Shown piece after piece: positions 47,222 through 64,000 of a DNA stretch of 64,000 bases (position 1 is the first letter of the stretch; each line of letters starts with the position of its first letter). The translations under genes were made by a program, and so were the position numbers. The notes below the pieces were generated by a model. The model ran no database searches and was not told the DNA's origin. It was given only the letters and a program-made list of their open reading frames with translations. Origin of the DNA: Allolobophora icterica. Its lineage: Eukaryota; Annelida; Clitellata; Crassiclitellata; Lumbricidae. The DNA lies in contig OY744609.1 in NCBI GenBank assembly GCA_963556255.1, positions 12,574,290 to 12,638,289 of the forward strand, read 5' to 3'.

Positions 47222-47435
47222 ATCAACTACATTCTTCTTTGCCTCAACATGAGGGCGGGTGTCCAGTCCTCCCTCGCCATCTGGTCTGTGTATTCATTAT
47301 AGCCCACTTGGCTAGGGAAGCAGATGGGGCCAAAATCTTGACACAAATTTCTGCCCTGCTGGGGATTTGAACCCCGACCGATCTCTCGGGCGACAGTCCA
47401 GCATGCTACCCACTTGACTGTTGTGCACCCCACCC
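47222..47435 (-). repeat. tRNA-derived SINE
   Basis: On the - strand CAAGTGGGTAGCATGCTGG (A-box region) precedes GGTTCAAATCC (perfect B box, 47363-47373 on +), spaced as in a tRNA. A non-tRNA body follows to about 47222. The head is tRNA-like but mismatched, so it is a SINE and not a gene. Confidence 0.65.
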
Positions 47436-47961
47436 CCATATACAAGTAATACAATCTTATTTGAAATGTGGACGCAGTGGTCAATGCAAACCCAGCAGAA
47501 GCCTGTCCAAGTGCCCCGTTAGGATGTCTTAAAGCCATTTTCAAACGAATCAATCAATTAATGGATCATGTAATCTGTTTACTTCTGTAGGGTCATTTAT
47601 TATACTGCACAAATGAAGATCAAAGAAACAACCTAAATGAATACATGACATAGACGCGATCCACATTACATTACATCGCATTACGACATGATCTGTATTA
47701 CAACAACATTGAGATATGCTCCATATGACATACATCGCATTAAGACATGATTCACATTACATTACATCATGACATTGACAATACATCAACACGTGATATC
47801 TTGCGAGCCAAATCAAGTGCTCTTCTACAGCGGTGCTACGAAGTTAGGTAAAATTGGTAACTGTAATCACAAATTTATATAGCACCATTATACAGAAATT
47901 AATTCTGTATTATTGCAGACCATGTTATATCACAAGCTATACTATAATGATGCGTGTTTTA

Positions 47962-48399
47962 TAGGGTTGCAGAGTTTAACGATTAATTAATCGATTAACT
48001 GTTAAAAATTGTAAGCGATTCATTTCGGCTTGTTCAATTAATATTAAGCAGCCCGTTTCCGGAGTAAACAATAAGGTGAACAACAATAATGTGAACTGTT
48101 TGAGTGGAAAATTACGCAACCCTTTTGCATTTAAGGTAAATGCTGATGGAAAAGTCAAAGATGGCGACAAAATTAACTGTCTCCATTGCAATAAACAGTT
48201 CGCTTACCGTGGTTCAAACACATCGCAATTTGAACTTTAGCACGTGGAATGATTGAGGTTTTTTGTAGAAAGAAAGTAGTAACTGACTCAGTGACTACAT
48301 TTTTAACAGCTGTTCACGCTATACGTAACAGATACAAAATTAATCGAATTTAAATTTTGGAGATTATTTGATTAATTTTTTTAATCAGTACCAGCCCTA
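47962..48399 (+). mobile_element. hAT-like deletion derivative with BED-finger remnant
   Basis: The ends TAGGGTTG and CAGCCCTA are inverted, followed inward by GATTAATTAATCGATTAA and by its AT-rich counterpart at the other end. The flanks GTGTTTTA and ATGTTATA match at 6 of 8. 438 bp. The interior + frame ends DGDKINCLHCNKQFAYRGSN then QFEL and a stop, a BED zinc-finger half (CxxC present, HxxxH lost) as in ZBED/hAT proteins. Confidence 0.7.
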
Positions 48400-49094
48400 A
48401 TGTTATATGAAGTTCTGATGTAATAATAATAACATAGTAATAATGATAATGCCAATAATAGTAAGAGTAACAATGATTTTCTAGCAACTGCAATTCCAGG
48501 CTTCAGTGCAGATATAGCCTTTCCAGACAGGTATTTCATTCCCTCTGGACATTTCGTAAATCCTGAAAGATCACTTCTACTACGGGTTAAAACTAATAAC
48601 AGCACTACTAATAATAATTAAGGGCTTAATCTGCACGCAACAACACAACGCCTTGATGTAATGATCGTGCCTTCTTAAAGCAACCCTAGTTCCTAGTCTA
48701 CATCAGGCCTATCGTTCAACTCAACGACCAAGTCGCTGACAAACATGTCAACAAATCGGAGAAACTACGTAACACAAAGTAATATTCTGTCAAGTCAAAT
48801 CACTCGTTATTTAAATAAATTTTCACAAAAACTGGGTTACTTGCGGCTGTTCTAATATACTTGAATCACCAAATGCACCGAAAAATATACAACAGAAGAT
48901 GAAGGTTAGAGGTCACCCCAAAGAACAACTGCAGTTTATGGGGTATAGGGTAATGGAACCTATGGAAGAGTTTTATCCAGGCAGCTGGCTTTACCAAATC
49001 GTATACGCAGACACTGGATACGGTAACGGACCCTAAGGTGGAAGTCTTTCTAGAACGATAAGCACGATTGTCGTCCAAGTGGCAGTGTCATCTT

Positions 49095-49300
49095 TAAAAG
49101 GATGACAGAGTCATCTTGCTGGGTTGGCAGATTCATCTTGATGAGTTGGCAGGGTCTTCTGGAAGGGTTGGCAGAGTCATCTTGATGGGTTGGCAGGGTC
49201 TTCCGGAAGGGTTGGCAGAGTCATCTTGATGGGTTGGCAGGGTCTTCCGGAAGGGTTGGCAGAGTCATCTTGATGGTTTGGCAGAGTCGTCCTGACAGTC
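49095..49300. repeat. ~42-bp minisatellite GGTTGGCAGAGTCATCTTGA
   Basis: About five units alternate GGTTGGCAGAGTCATCTTGA and GGGTTGGCAGGGTCTTCCGG. It lies within 35 bp downstream of the OSTF1 stop codon, so it is probably in the OSTF1 3' UTR. Confidence 0.85.
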
Positions 49301-49332
49301 AGCTACCAAGACGACATGCGGAGAGAGAAAGC

Positions 49333-56851
<7,519 letters not shown>

Positions 56852-57692
56852 TTGATCCAACTGAATTTTGAAACGTTTAAATTGCTGTTAACTTGTTTTA
56901 GTTCCTAAACCTTAAAAATTGAGCAGGTATCCGATTTAACCTAGTTGTGTCTACAAACGAACCAGACTATCTCGCCCAACCTGTAGCCCAAGGTAACGTG
57001 GACGCTAACTACAAGCCCAATGGTTCGAACTGTGATAGATTCACTATACAAGTTTGGCTGCCGCGAGTACTCGATCTCGAGTATAAAAGTAACTAAACGG
57101 AATCGAGTAGTTTTAGTGTGCGAGTACTCAAGATCTTCAACTAGACTAGTTCTTTGTTCAGTAGGCTAATCATTTTCAGTCAACTAATGCAAATCCAGTA
57201 ATTATTTCAATCAACGAAATGCAATCTCCCTAATAAACCGGCTCCAACCTATTCAGAACGTGCCCTCGTCCGTGCAGTTAATAAAAAACCCTAACGCCAC
57301 CACATCACTTCTGTCCTCAGATCACTCCACAGGCTCAAAATAGCCGAACGAATAGAATATAATACACCTACAATACACTCCAATCCTCCCAGACCTCATA
57401 TCTCCGTCAGCTGTTCACGGTTCAACCACTTCCCTCAAATTAACCCGCTCCTCTTCTGCCCTAGGCCTAACACTTCTCCGCCTCGCGTCACTTCGTCACT
57501 AAAATTTGCGAATCGCTTCCTAGCCATAGGCCCTAGTCCCACCCATAGGCGTAGACTCTGGGTGGGCAGACGGGGCACGTGCCCCCCCCCCCCCCATAAT
57601 TGAGATGGACTGTACATTCAATGCAACAAGTGTAGAAAAAATAGCCAAATGCCCCCCAATATTTAGGACAAGTTTACGTCAGTGGTCCCACC

Positions 57693-59017
57693 TAGAGCCC
57701 TGCGCCGACGTCATAGTGTCGGCGGCGGCGCGCCGGTCATTTTGGGTCGGCGGCGGCGGCGCGCCGACGAACAACAATCGGCGGCGGCGGCGCCTACGAA
57801 ATGTCGGCGTCGGCGCGGCGCGGCGTGCCCTAGTCAGAAGCATGAGTCACTATGAGTGTTGAACAGCCTTTGGTCCTGTGACCAGTCAAGAGGGCCAAGT
57901 TCTCTAAAGCCACTCCATCACACTGAAGCTCAACTACACACAAAGGGACTAAGACATTTTCCATACAAATATGAACATCCTGCACATGTGCATAGGTATT
58001 GGCAAATTACAATAAGATGAAGCAACATGCGTATGCATATTGCATGAATACACTTGCATGTGCATTGATACAGTATGGGCCTACACACCAAGTCACATGG
58101 CAGATGCCGGATAACAGCATCCTCCCAGTGAGAGAGGCTGCTGTCAAGTCAGGAAGTGAAATGTAAATATATACGTTTCCCTATGGTAATACAATGGCCG
58201 AGTGGCCTCACCCCTGTTTATTTTTCAATGAATTTACCCGGTGGTCTGCTGCCCGTTTGAACTGGTGCCATTTAAGGTCTCCATATATAGATCATTGTTT
58301 GAAAAAGACCACTCTTGATACTATACGCACTAAGTCAAAACCTGTCTCAACCAACGACCTATTATATGGTCTCAACCGATACTGTTTACCTGAATAGATT
58401 CCAGCCAAATGTATTAATCAATTATACCTTCCGTTCTGCAGGAATTAGTTAAATGGCATATCTTGATATTAATAGCACTTATAAACTCCTCTGACTGTAA
58501 GACCGGCAACAGAGAAAATTCTTTTATCTTTTGTTTATAGTTATTTTATTTTTTTTATTTTTTTTTATTTTATTTTTTTTAAAAGTTATTTTAGTTCGTC
58601 TATTTTTTCCTTTCTTCTCAACTAGTACATCCCATTTAAAAATAACCAGCATGCAAGTGAACTTATGAGTTCTATGATAGCTGCAAAAGTCAACACGAAT
58701 TGGTGATATCATACGCTCATACCATTGACGACACCAATTCGTATTGCCGATCAAGTTTCGCAAAGAAACCCAGAAAAATTTAATGAAGTAAGTAAGTACA
58801 AGATGTCCACTTCCACTTCGCACCAAGGCAACAATTTATCGCAATATCATGCAAAACATGAAAAATGCAACAATAACAATTAAGCATATCAAAATGGCAT
58901 CGGCGGCGCGCCGACAGATTGTCGGCGGCGGCGGCGCGCCGACAAACAAAAATCGGCGGCGGCGGCGCCTACGAAATGTCGGCGGCGGCGGCGCGGCGCG
59001 GCCGGCGCAGGGCTCTA
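57693..59017. mobile_element. composite hAT-type element with GC-rich ends
   Basis: The ends TAGAGCCCTGCGCCG and CGGCGCAGGGCTCTA are perfect 15-bp inverted repeats. The flanks are identical 8-mers GTCCCACC (57685-57692 and 59018-59025). 1325 bp. Each end carries a roughly 110-bp CGGCGG-rich segment, but the two are in direct, not inverted, orientation. The interior is ordinary AT-rich sequence with no recognised protein. Confidence 0.88.
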
Positions 59018-59504
59018 GTCCCACCTAGATCTCTGGAACAAACTCCCTTCTGGAGCCTCCAGTATTTAGGCGCCTACTCGTAAATAGGCTGGTGCCCAGG
59101 GGCCCGGGAACCTATGGCGCCAAAGGCGCCGGTGCTCACACAAATTTTGGCTCTGTGGCGCCGAGGTAGGCGCATGCTCACACAACTTTTTGGTCATTAA
59201 TACATTAAAAAAATATAATTTGCGCCCTAAATTTTAATAGTGATTAGATAAAATATGTTCCTTTATTTTTTGTTTTCTTCCTTTACAAAATCCGTTTTGT
59301 TCGCAGTTTTTATTCGTAATCGCAATCGTAATCTCGCGATTTCTTCAGTGCCCGCAAAAGATAAGTCGCAGGAACCAGATTATTCGCAGGCGCTTAGTCA
59401 AAACAAAATGTATGGGCCGAGGTCAACGTGCGAAGGGATCAGGCAGGCAGACAGACGGCTACGGTCATTGGCGCCCGCACGTTGGGGCAAGGGGGCACTT
59501 GCCC

Positions 59505-59545
59505 CCTCCTGCCAGCTCCTGCCAGGAGCTGGCAGGAGCTGGCAT
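59505..59545. repeat. imperfect palindrome GCCAGCTCCTGCCAG/CTGGCAGGAGCTGGC
   Basis: A 15-bp arm is followed directly by its reverse complement, then by another GAGCTGGC, next to a (TA)n run. It follows GGGGGCACTTGCCCCC, a small palindrome of the kind found in MITE termini. No matching second end was found, so the element may be truncated. Confidence 0.6.
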
Positions 59546-60082
59546 ATATATATATATAATTATATACACAATTAAGTATATTAGTTTAAATAATGAAAAT
59601 AAGTTACACCTACAGCTGGATGTATAGCTGCCTACTAATTCTTAAAGCAGTGCTTAACATCTAATGGCAACGACGGCCGCTGAACGTTCTTCAGTAGGCC
59701 TAGGTCTAGACACACATCATTCATTAACAGAAAGTTCATTTTGACATGTATAGGGCCTATATATTAACGTATATATATCTATATATACGTTAATATATGT
59801 ATACATACAGATATATGCCTAGTATATATTTAATAGACATATATATATATATTGTGACAGCGGAACATGAACAGAAAGTTGTATATCTATGAATATGTGG
59901 CGCATACATCAGCGTATCATATTTACAGCGATTAATAATACTTTCAGACGGTGTCTCACGCCCCTTCCCATCCTTCTAACCGAATTTCTCCCACGTCTCC
60001 AAACAAGCGCGCGACTCCGCCTCTGTAGGTCCAGAGGAAGTGCTAGACTGCAGATTTCTCAGGTCATGACCTAGCTGGACGG

Positions 60083-60263
60083 CAGGGACGTAACTAGCGT
60101 TGGGCTTGGGGGGCTTAAGCCCCCCCAAACGAAGTTGAAGCCCCCCCCAAACAAGTCAAGCCGTTGTATGCTTACGGCTAAAATTCGTATGAACACTGTA
60201 TAAATGTTGCCATGTTCAAGGTTTAAGCCCCCCCCCAAACGAAAAATCCTAGTTACGTGCCTG
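60083..60263. mobile_element. hAT-type MITE, 181 bp
   Basis: The ends CAGGGACGTAACTAG and CTAGTTACGTGCCTG are inverted (14 of 15). Identical 8-bp flanks CTGGACGG (60075-60082 and 60264-60271). The interior has runs of G and C (GGGGGGCTTAAGCCCCCC) that could fold back. Confidence 0.92.
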
Positions 60264-61523
60264 CTGGACGGTCAGCATGTTGTGGTATAGATGCCAGATG
60301 TTGTGGCTCTGTGTAAGTGTGCATTAGCTATCGTTTACAGGTCTACTTCAAGGTTTCTCCACTAACGTGAGTGGAAAGATCTTGGGTCTACTTTGTCTTA
60401 GGTCTGATGCAGGGTCACTAAGTGAGTGGAACGATCTTGGGTCTGATGCGCTGAGGTCGCTTTTGGCCTCAAGTGACCTAGCTGCAGTGAACAAATATAA
60501 TATCAGCCAACCGCGGGGAATGCTCTGCTGGTATATTGAGATGGAGTCCTGTACGATGCGGCCTTTACAGATGCATTAGATAGGCCTACAGTATACCATA
60601 CAGTCTGCAAATCAGTAGGCCCCTAAACATGAAATATTTTTCAAAGTCGCACCCAAGTGCTTCTCACGAAGTGTCTGTGCAACGTGTTCTTTCTGACATT
60701 ATTACTCGCTCGAGGCAGGATATTTTAACCGGTTTATTATAGCCTTCATTACGCTCGTCGTCAAACATTCACTACTCACTACTTTTGTGACCGGAGTTCG
60801 ACATTTTTTGTTCGTCGCCAAACTGCGCTCATCACTTGTCGTTGGACACCTTCGCAACTTAACCACGGAAGACCTTTGTCAGACAGGTAGGCCAGACTCG
60901 CATACAAATATTGACAAAGATCTAAGTTTGTGTCAGTAGGTCTCAGAGGCGCGTTTACCATTAGGCGCACTAGGCGCGCGCCTATAGGCCCCCAAATCTC
61001 GGGGCCCCCAAAGGAATGAAAATATATTTTTAAATTAGAAAAAATAATTTTTTTCGTATTTTTACTAAAATTATGATAACTTCACATTCCTTGAAAATAC
61101 GGTAAGCGCGTTATTTTTTTCTATAACGTACGTAGGCTACGGTACGCGTACGTTATCATGCCGTACGTTACCGTTCGTTCACATCAGTTCATTACGAGAA
61201 TAAAATACATAACCTAATGCACAAGAAAAGTTAATAATAGTTGGTGATTGATGGTCGTGAACAATTTTAACCATTACATCAGTCATCTGTGGCTGTTCAA
61301 TGATCTCTACTTTTACACTTTTAAATTCCAAATTGCTGATATTCTGTCTAATGTATAATATGAAGATAATTAAGATTTTAGGGCACACATTATAGGATGT
61401 TTAGTGCCAGTGGTCATTTTATTGGTAATACTAAATTTCGGTACCGTTCGTAAATAGCAAGGCCTGCGTACGAGGAGACTAATACTGTAGAGCTAATTAA
61501 CCTGATCATATTTGACGTACGCG

Positions 61524-61688
61524 CAGCGGCGTCTACAACACAGAAACCTTGGAGCAAATGCTCCATCCAAGAAATGGGGAAGGGAGATCTGTTAGTGTAT
61601 GTGCCACCATAAACGAGGGGGAAGGAAGGTGAGGGGAAAGGGGAAAGGGGAAGTTGCTCCAATGACTTAGGGCGGATAGACGCCCCTG
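61524..61688. mobile_element. hAT-type MITE, family A, copy 2
   Basis: The ends CAGCGGCGTCTA and TAGACGCCCCTG are inverted (11 of 12). The flanks CGTACGCG and CGTACACG match at 7 of 8. The interior shares GGGAGATCTGTYAGTGTATG and TTGCTCCAATGACTTAGG with 22170-22338, so both are copies of one family. Confidence 0.85.
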
Positions 61689-61724
61689 CGTACACGTACG
61701 TTATAAGACTATAATCGTAATCGT

Positions 61725-62035
61725 AATCTCCAAACTTCTAAAGCGCCACTCGAAGGCCAAGCGCAGGACACCAGCCGATTCACGAGCGCTACGTCAGATC
61801 AGAGGGTGTTTCCATCTCTAGAGTAGTCCAAAAGAGGTCCGAGTCCGGTTTCCAGAAGGCCAAGCCAAATCAGAGGGGGTTTCCAGAGAGTAGTCCAAAA
61901 GAGGTCCAAGTCCGATATCCAGGAAGCCATACCAAATCAAAGGGAGTTTCCAGAGAGTAGTCCAAAAGAGGTCCAAGTCCGATTTCCAGAGTACCAGATC
62001 AGGAGAGGCAGAGCAGGTGTCAAGGCGGTGTCGTT
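61725..62035 (-). repeat. LINE/SINE tail copy with a 3-unit tandem repeat
   Basis: The left part is the reverse of the GCTGGTGTCCTGCGCTTGGC tail family with (ATTACG)n at its end. It is followed by three units of about 60 bp carrying AGAGTAGTCCAAAAGAGGTC, then CAGGAGAGGCAGAGCAGG, which also resembles 35625. Confidence 0.65.
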
Positions 62036-62364
62036 AACGGCGAGAATAATAATAACTATAGTTATATTGAGGTTCTTTGTGAATGATCAGATAAACTTGT
62101 GGCATTTTTAACGTACGCGTACGGTGCGCGTACGTAATTTTTTTCGATAACGTACTACGGTACGCGTAGGCCTACGTTATTCCGGTAAGTAACGTACGGT
62201 CGCACTTTGGTGGCGAAACACCACCAGAGTCTCAGATTCTCAGTCTACAAGTTCAGAATCAGAAGGGCCCCAAAAATGTTTGCGCCTAGGGCCCCGTCTT
62301 CTGTAAACGCGCCTCTTGTAGGTCTACAGAGGCATCGGCTTGGTATGATGTCTGGTCTGCTTCA

Positions 62365-62628
62365 TCATTGCAAAGAGGGCTTAAAGACGCAGACTTCATC
62401 AACTTGCTTGTTCATACTAATTTCTACCCTTCTAGCCGTAAAGCTATTCTTATTCTCCTAACTCTGCCAACCAATACATGTGCAATCGAAGGATCGTTCA
62501 GCACTCTTGGTCGTGTGAAAACCTGGCTACAATTTACTACATATATGACAGACGACAGAATATATCCTGATTGTGTAAGAAGCGTGTACACAGAGAGAAA
62601 ATTAGCCAGAAAAAGAACTCATGAATGA
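62365..62628 (+). pseudogene. hAT transposase C-terminal (dimerisation) domain remnant
   Basis: The + frame reads KDADFINLLVHTNFYPSS, then LTLPTNTCAIEGSFSTLGRV, KTWLQFTTYMTDDRI and VRSVYTERKL to TGA 62626-62628. The order LPxxxxxxExSFSxLxRxKTxLRxxMxxDR is the hAT family C-terminal dimerisation region. The upstream catalytic part is missing; a 1374-bp element ends only 40 bp upstream. Confidence 0.75.
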
Positions 62629-62799
62629 TGCTGTAGATATTCCTTTTAGATAGGTATATACACTCAGCATACAGTTTCTGGACAAGAGTAGGCCCTATAT
62701 TAGTGACTTTATTGTACTTTAGAAATAATCATGTACGTCTATGCTAAAATATATAGGTCCTAATTGTCTTCTTTTACTAAGCATAGACGTATTTGTGCA

Positions 62800-62800
62800 C

Positions 62801-62868
<68 letters not shown>

Positions 62869-62872
62869 CATG
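62800..62872. repeat. (TA)n microsatellite
   Basis: TA run with one interruption. Confidence 0.95.
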
Positions 62873-62912
62873 TTTGCCTTGGTTGGCTCACCCAACTTTA
62901 AAACACTTCCCG

Positions 62913-62985
62913 GGCCTCTGCTGGTGCCCTGCGCTTGGCCTTCGAGTGGCGCTTTACAAGTTTGGAGATTATGATTACGACGATT
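62913..62985 (+). repeat. LINE/SINE 3'-tail family copy
   Basis: GCTGGTGCCCTGCGCTTGGC, then TTCGAGTGGCGCTTTACAAG and a GATTATGATTACGACGATT tail. Direct relative of 2820-2920. Confidence 0.6.
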
Positions 62986-63051
62986 AGGCCTACCAATCGC
63001 AAGCCTGTCGTATGTAATGGGCAATATATTATGTTACGGTGCACTTCAACT

Positions 63052-63067
63052 GCCCTTGTGGCGCAAC

Positions 63068-63108
<41 letters not shown>

Positions 63109-63125
63109 GAATCCACCCAGAGGCG
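63052..63125 (+). tRNA. tRNA-Asn (GTT)
   Basis: 74 nt with A box GTGGCGCAACCGG, anticodon loop CTGTTAA (anticodon GTT), B box GGTTCGAATCC and T stem GGTGG/CCACC. No intron. The acceptor stem GCCCTTG pairs with CAGAGGC except for one C.A mismatch at the fourth pair and one T.G wobble. The core is essentially the animal tRNA-Asn sequence, and a T-run follows. Decodes AAC/AAU. Confidence 0.93.
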
Positions 63126-63131
63126 GAAGTC

Positions 63132-63136
63132 TTTTT
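63132..63136 (+). terminator. RNA polymerase III terminator TTTTT
   Basis: Five T residues 6 bp after the tRNA 3' end. Confidence 0.8.
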
Positions 63137-63579
63137 AAATATTTAACGGAAGTGAAATAACATTCCAATGTCAGTGCCACTTACTCTGACCGCTATACAG
63201 TACCGCCTTCGAAAGATGACTGTTGTTGAATGGTAGGGGAGAGTTGCCATAATTGGACCACTTAAGGGAAACTGTTTTTCTGAATGAATGCTACTGAATT
63301 TCTAAAAGGAAATTATGCCACATGATGGGCTAATATGTCAAGTATGTTGTTAATAAGCAAGGAACAGATAGTATTCATGTAAATATGAAAAATAACTAAA
63401 ACAGCTTGAGCTGTAATAGGTCCAATCAAGGCAACCTGTTGCCTTAAATGGACCACATGGTTGCCTCGACTGGACCAGTTGCCCTGAATGGAACACATCA
63501 TATTAAAGATGTTTTTAAAAGATAATTTGCAAAAAAAACACACTTGAAACGTTTAAAAACACTTATTGTCTACAAACAT

Positions 63580-63755
63580 ACAATAAAAGTCTCTAGCTAA
63601 GTGTCAAAATACTGTAAACGTGGTAAAAATCACCTTCACAAAAACACTTAGGCCTACTGTCTAAAAGACATGCAGTAAGTCTCTAGCTAACTGTCAAAAT
63701 ACTGTAAACGTGGTAAAAATCACCTTAACAAAAACACGTAGGCCTATTGTCAGCA
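63580..63755. repeat. ~92-bp tandem duplication
   Basis: GTCAAAATACTGTAAACGTG followed by GTAAAAATCACCTT and AACAAAAACACGTAGGCC occurs twice, at about 63602 and 63694, with only a few substitutions. 63140-64000 otherwise shows no recognised gene. Confidence 0.85.
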
Positions 63756-64000
63756 AGCACAATGATGTACAAAAAAGACGAACAGTTAACAATGAAGTAA
63801 GACAGTAGCATGTTCAAGGAACAAATCAAAATAATTAAATAAAACCAAACAAAACCACGAGCAAGCAGGACACAAATACATATACAAATACTGTTATGCA
63901 TATACAACAGAAAGAAAATGTTATTTGACATAATACAAGCCAATAGTAATTATTATTATTTAAAGAATCAAAATATAACATTGCAAGTGCCGGTGTCCTT

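Larger units (their letters stand above)
60944..62317. mobile_element. hAT-type element hosting further insertions
   Basis: The ends CAGAGGCGCGTTTAC and GTAAACGCGCCTCTT are inverted (14 of 15). Identical 8-bp flanks GTAGGTCT (60936-60943 and 62318-62325). Clusters of ACGTACG/GTACGCGTACG lie near both ends (61120-61180 and 62105-62200), like subterminal binding repeats. 1374 bp, containing a MITE (61524-61688) and a LINE tail (61725-62030). Confidence 0.87.

Overview
This window is eukaryotic nuclear DNA from a metazoan, most likely a marine invertebrate. Three multi-exon genes have GT-AG introns. The DNA between them is dense in microsatellites, Helitrons, hAT-type DNA transposons and LINE/SINE 3' tails carrying a TTTATATAGCGCC-like motif. 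Nothing seen fixes the phylum. A deuterostome (echinoderm, hemichordate or cephalochordate) or a lophotrochozoan would all fit, and I do not claim a species.

Layout. 0-17.6 kb is a repeat-rich stretch with no recognised protein gene. It holds very long simple repeats (ATC, CT, GGAT, TG, CATA), several minisatellites, two Helitrons in tandem (10827-12040 and 12043-13155) and a decayed FLYWCH zinc-finger fragment. 17.7-20.2 kb is a single-exon leucine-rich-repeat receptor-like gene on the + strand. 20.3-30.1 kb is mostly AT-rich noncoding DNA with LINE tails and two short inverted-repeat elements. 30.1-37.8 kb is UNC119 on the - strand, 5 coding exons. 39.1-43.4 kb is MSRA on the + strand, 4 coding exons, head-to-head with UNC119 across about 1.3 kb. 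44-49 kb is LINE, SINE and hAT debris. 49.3-56.9 kb is OSTF1 on the - strand, 8 coding exons; one intron holds a 1.6-kb minisatellite. 57-62.6 kb is a cluster of nested hAT elements. A tRNA-Asn(GTT) gene lies at 63052-63125.

Function. UNC119 is a lipid-binding cargo carrier for myristoylated ciliary proteins, MSRA repairs oxidised methionine, and OSTF1 is an SH3-ankyrin adaptor. The LRR protein is a predicted type I membrane receptor or adhesion protein. They are unrelated housekeeping or signalling genes and I see no pathway joining them. The head-to-head UNC119/MSRA pair could share a promoter.

The most distinctive content is mobile DNA. At least eleven elements show hAT-like terminal inverted repeats with exact or near-exact 8-bp target duplications, several nested in one another. 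One (32478-34729) carries a broken copy of a recurrent CRHH-motif transposase-like protein and so links that protein to an 8-bp-TSD element. The Helitrons carry arrays of a GACTGC-GAA-GCAGTC hairpin. The work was done by eye: exon boundaries come from splice consensus, reading phase and recalled family sequence, without alignment.
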